DNA from: Rallus limicola | Taxonomy: Eukaryota > Chordata > Aves > Gruiformes > Rallidae | DNA length: 64,000 nucleotides | NCBI GenBank assembly: GCA_022605955.1 | Contig: JAKCOZ010000003.1 | Location: forward strand, 40,202,761 to 40,266,760 | Direction of reading: 5' to 3' | Shown: one piece after another, positions 60,878-64,000 of the stretch | How the letters are laid out: the number at the start of each line of letters is the position of its first letter | Numbering within the stretch: the first letter of the stretch is position 1 | Notes under the pieces: model-generated | What the model saw: only the letters and a program-made list of their open reading frames with translations | What the model was told of the DNA's origin: nothing | Database searches by the model: none | Translations under genes and position numbers: made by a program

Positions 60878-61190
60878 ATTTTGGCCAATTCTGTGAAAGA
60901 TAATAAAAAATCTTTCTACAGATACATCAGCAGCAAAAGGAGGGGGACCAAGGAAAATCTCCAGCCTTTACTGGACACAGGGGGAACAAAGTGTAAGTCT
61001 GAGGTAGTCAATTCCTTCTTTGCCTCATTCTTTAATTACAAGGGAACGTGTTCCCTGGGTATTCAGCTTCATGAACCATAAGACAGGGAGGGTGAGCAGA
61101 TCCATGAAGAAATGGTTTGAGACCTGCTTGGCTAATTAGACATTCACAAGTCTATGGGGCCAGACAGGATGGCACCTGAGGGTATTCATT
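60878..61190 (+). mobile_element. CR1 LINE, inverted ORF2 segment adjoining the copy above
   Basis: Plus-strand CR1 ORF2 from the linker between endonuclease and reverse transcriptase: 'VKDNKKSFYRYISSKRRGTK', 'ENLQPLLDTGG', 'EVVNSFFASFFN', then out of frame 'DIHKSMGPDRMAPEG' (near 61140-61180). The orientation is opposite to 60357-60877 with no spacer, as expected for twin-priming 5' inversion. An independent second CR1 insertion is the alternative. Confidence 0.85.
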
Positions 61191-63569
61191 TATACAGATT
61201 TATATGGAGGCTCAAAGCTATTTTTCTTTACCTTCTTTCACAAGGTTGTGAGTGTTCCACAAATAACCCTCAAATAGCAATGCTTTTTGTGGAGAACTTC
61301 TGTTACCATTTGTTCTAGTGTTAATTTCAGGCTAACCCAATGCAAAACACAGGCTCTTTTAATCATCTGATTTACTCTTTGGGATTTTTACCACCAATCA
61401 AGATAGGTGTTTTATAACTTCTCCCAGAGGACAAAGTGATCTATTAAATTTTTCAATGATGTAACTCTCTGTTGAAATAGAGCTGATTGCTAGCTTTGTA
61501 TTCAAGAACTCAGCTGAAACTTCAACAGCCATGCACGCCCAAGATAAAACCAAGGTAGGAATCTAAGGAAATCAACGGTAAGATTGTCAGCGACTTCAGA
61601 TGGGGGATTTGGATGGTGACCAGAGAAAACGATGGGTTAAATACCCTTCCTTTTACTTTCCTTTTTTGATCTCTCCTACTTTCTATATCTCCTCTGAAAT
61701 AAGCACCACCAGCAAAAGAGTACCTATGCTGTGTCACCCAGCTGATCCTCCGCACACACAGAGGAAGAGATAAGTACTTGTTCAGGACAGGAACTATCAG
61801 ATCCACTCTGCAGAGGTAGCTTTCTGCTCTCCCACATACATGCTGTTCTGCTCCCAAAATAGTCCGATGTGCATAGGATGGCTGTCTGTCTCTCAACACA
61901 AGCTGTAGTCTGAGCGACATATGGTGACCAATCCTTCAAAATTACCTAAAAAAGGTCTTAAAGAATGTAGTTCACTAAACCCCAAATAAAAGGGCTACAA
62001 GGGCAAGGATGCCACTTGTATTTGGGTTTGTGCATTAAATGTTTAAGACCTGTTTCTCCACATTTTCCTCCCTAGAGAGATTCATGTTAAAAACAACAAA
62101 AAGCACGTACATACATAAAGCTGGAATGCCATTACACTCTCATTCCTAGAAACTGCATCATTATGTAGCAAACTAGTACTGTGAAACCAATAACTGGGTG
62201 TAGAGGATCACCATATGAACAGTATGAAATGTTTGAGGAAGAAAAGGCCGTATGCCTCCTAAACTTTTCCCTGAATATTGCAGAACTTTCTATTTTTTTA
62301 AACTTTTTAAACCCATGAGCTTTCATTGCTGATTCCAACATTTATACAATCTGCAGTTCTACATGAAAGTTGATTAAATTAATGAGACACTATCCCCAGT
62401 AACGCTGACATTCTAGTCAGACACTAGAATGCGTCTAAAGTTTTAACATGTAATTTAATTTTGAACCATAAAATGACACTGACTATATTGAGCTTCAGAA
62501 CACCAGCTATTCTCTTAAGCAAGGATGAAGAAGTAGGACTTGAAGTTTCAAATGCCCTATGTCAAGAGGTCTACCATACAAAAGAAACAAAGAAACCTCA
62601 CTAAGGGAATAAAGAACATAAATTAAAATCTTAACCACTCCCTCCAAACCACCACCTAAGTGGTGAAAAAAGGAGCAAATCTGATGACTTTCTGAACTAG
62701 CAGTTCCATTTGTATTTAGAAAAAGGTAAAAGTAAAGGGAAAATGAAAGAATCTAAAATGGCATAGAAGCTGGATTTTAACTACAACTTCACATTAAATT
62801 TATCTATTTTGTCAATAAATAAACAAATCCTCAAACTGGATTGCACGTTGTTATCCTAAACAGCTCCTTTGTTTTCAGCAAATTCAGCACCTTCTTGAAT
62901 CTTTTGAGATGTATGCTTTTTGATCTGTCTACAGAATATTCCATTATATTATGATGGTGTTAGTTATCACATTGCTTGCTCTGGAAAGGAGCAAAAAGTA
63001 AAAAGGAGTTACAACCTACATAAGGGAAACAGGAACAGCCACCCATATTCTTACCATGCTATGAAAAATGTCACATTTCAAATGTGATCCCACTCGTTGA
63101 TGTGGAAATGATGGCATTACACACAAAATAAAAGGCAACACAACAAGCATCAAAGACAGTTTAGCTAAGCATGGCCCAGTAGACATTTCAGGCATGCTTA
63201 GATACCAAGACCATGCATAGCGTGGCTGGAAGTATCTCTGGAAGAGCACTATACCAGCAACTCTTAAGAAATGTTTAATCAACAGCTGTGTGTAGACTTT
63301 CAGCTCAAATTTTGCTATCTTCAGAATATTATCTAGACACAGAGCAGCAACACAAAGGTCTGTGGTCAAAGTGTGGCAAATGCCCCCAAAAGATGGAAGA
63401 TACGTTGTTCAAGAGCTAATTAAGAAGTCTGAACAGAAGCATGGGGACAAAAGAAGAGGAACATGGTGTGCCATTGCAAATCCACAGGCCTGAAAAACAG
63501 ACAATGAAGAAAAAGGCCATCATGATGGAAAAATTCCAGTCAAGCACTGTATTCCTACCTAGTTCAGTT

Positions 63570-64000
63570 CAACAAAGAACATAAAAGGGAAGTCTTTCAA
63601 GGAGTGTGCATCCTCACCTTGAGTACTGTGTGCAGTTTAGGGCACCGCAGTACAATTGGGACACAAAACTATTGGGGCGTGTCCAGAGCAAGGTAACAAG
63701 CATGGTGAAGGGTCTGGAGGGGAAGTCTTATGCTGAGAGGCTGAAATTCCTCTTCAGCCTGGAGAAAAAGAGACTGAAGGGAGACCTCATGTTGCCTACG
63801 GCTTCTAGACAAGGGGAAGCAAAGGGGCAGCTGCTGATCTTCTCTCTTCGGTGATCAGTGACAGAACCCAAGTGAACAGCATGAAACTGAGACGGGAGGT
63901 TTAGATTGGGTATTAGGCAGAGGTTCTTTACTGAGAGGCTGCTCCAGCTCTGGAACGGGCTCCCCAGGGAATCGGTCACAGCACTGACAGTGATTGATCT
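63570..64000 (+). mobile_element. CR1 LINE, running off the right edge
   Basis: Plus-strand ORF2 C-terminal region: 'HLEYCVQFRAPQYNWDTKLL', '[20 protein letters not shown]', 'ERLKFLFSLEKKRLKGDLML', then 'gattgggtattaggcagagg', 'ttctttactgagaggctgct' and 'ccagggaatcggtcacagca'. The subfamily resembles the 3' end at 32672-33040. The 3' tail lies beyond the window. Confidence 0.93.

Larger units (their letters stand above)
55941..64000 (-). other. CDC42SE2 upstream intron, continuing past the window
   Basis: From the acceptor at 55941-55942 to the right edge I see no first coding exon (MSEFWLCFNCC...), so the intron exceeds 8 kb. It contains a family-1 LTR, a CR1 with an inverted 5' piece and a CR1 that runs off the edge. 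Minus-strand frames of 132 and 117 codons (61522-61920 and 63016-63369) match nothing I recognise and lack splice context. Confidence 0.8.

Noticed and set aside
61522..61920. Minus-strand open frame of 132 codons in the CDC42SE2 intron
   Set aside because: Not recognisable, no splice sites in frame, and of a length that can occur by chance in 64 kb.
55941..64000. Search for the first coding exon of CDC42SE2 (MSEFWLCFNCC)
   Set aside because: No matching minus-strand sequence found by reading through the interval. It is taken to lie beyond the right edge.

Overview
The window looks like avian nuclear DNA. It is AT-rich and mostly non-coding. It carries at least eleven CR1 LINE pieces; several of their 3' ends show the ATTCTRTG-type octamer reiteration typical of bird CR1. 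It also holds nine LTR pieces that I group into three families. The species cannot be told from what is here. About 48 kb of the 64 kb contains no exon I can recognise.

The one host gene I can name with confidence is CDC42SE2 (CDC42 small effector 2, SPEC2), on the minus strand. Two coding exons are present, 55839-55940 and 50918-51016, both with good splice sites. They encode residues 19-84 of the 84-residue protein, including the whole CRIB motif. The first coding exon, with the palmitoylated-cysteine N-terminus, must lie beyond position 64000. The 3' untranslated region runs down to a poly(A) signal at 48529-48534. A near-perfect splice donor 19 bases after the stop codon and a strong acceptor near 50112 suggest that it is split by an intron.

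Layout. 1-17 kb: intergenic, with one LTR fragment, one CR1 3' end, an ancient tRNA-type SINE relic and simple repeats. 17-26 kb: transposon cluster (LTR families 1, 2 and 3 and four CR1 copies). 26-32.6 kb: unannotated DNA with a perfect 50-bp tandem duplication. 32.7-34.5 kb: a minus-strand CR1 keeping its 3' end and ORF1 (coiled coil plus SGNH esterase remnant) but lacking ORF2. It runs upstream into a TTAGG pentamer array and a CpG-rich block. 34.5-45.4 kb: unannotated DNA with one family-1 LTR. 45.5-48.1 kb: a nested stack in which one plus-strand CR1 is split by a 1.1-kb solo LTR and by a second, minus-strand CR1. 48.5-64 kb: the 3' part of CDC42SE2, whose introns hold a CR1, a 1.1-kb solo LTR, a CR1 with an inverted 5' part, and a CR1 running off the right edge.

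I found no convincing new biological system. The best points to follow are the candidate 3'-UTR intron of CDC42SE2, the TTAGG array beside a CpG-rich block, the internally deleted and 5'-inverted CR1 copies, and the nested transposon stack. Family names come from recognising conserved sequence by eye, not from a database search.
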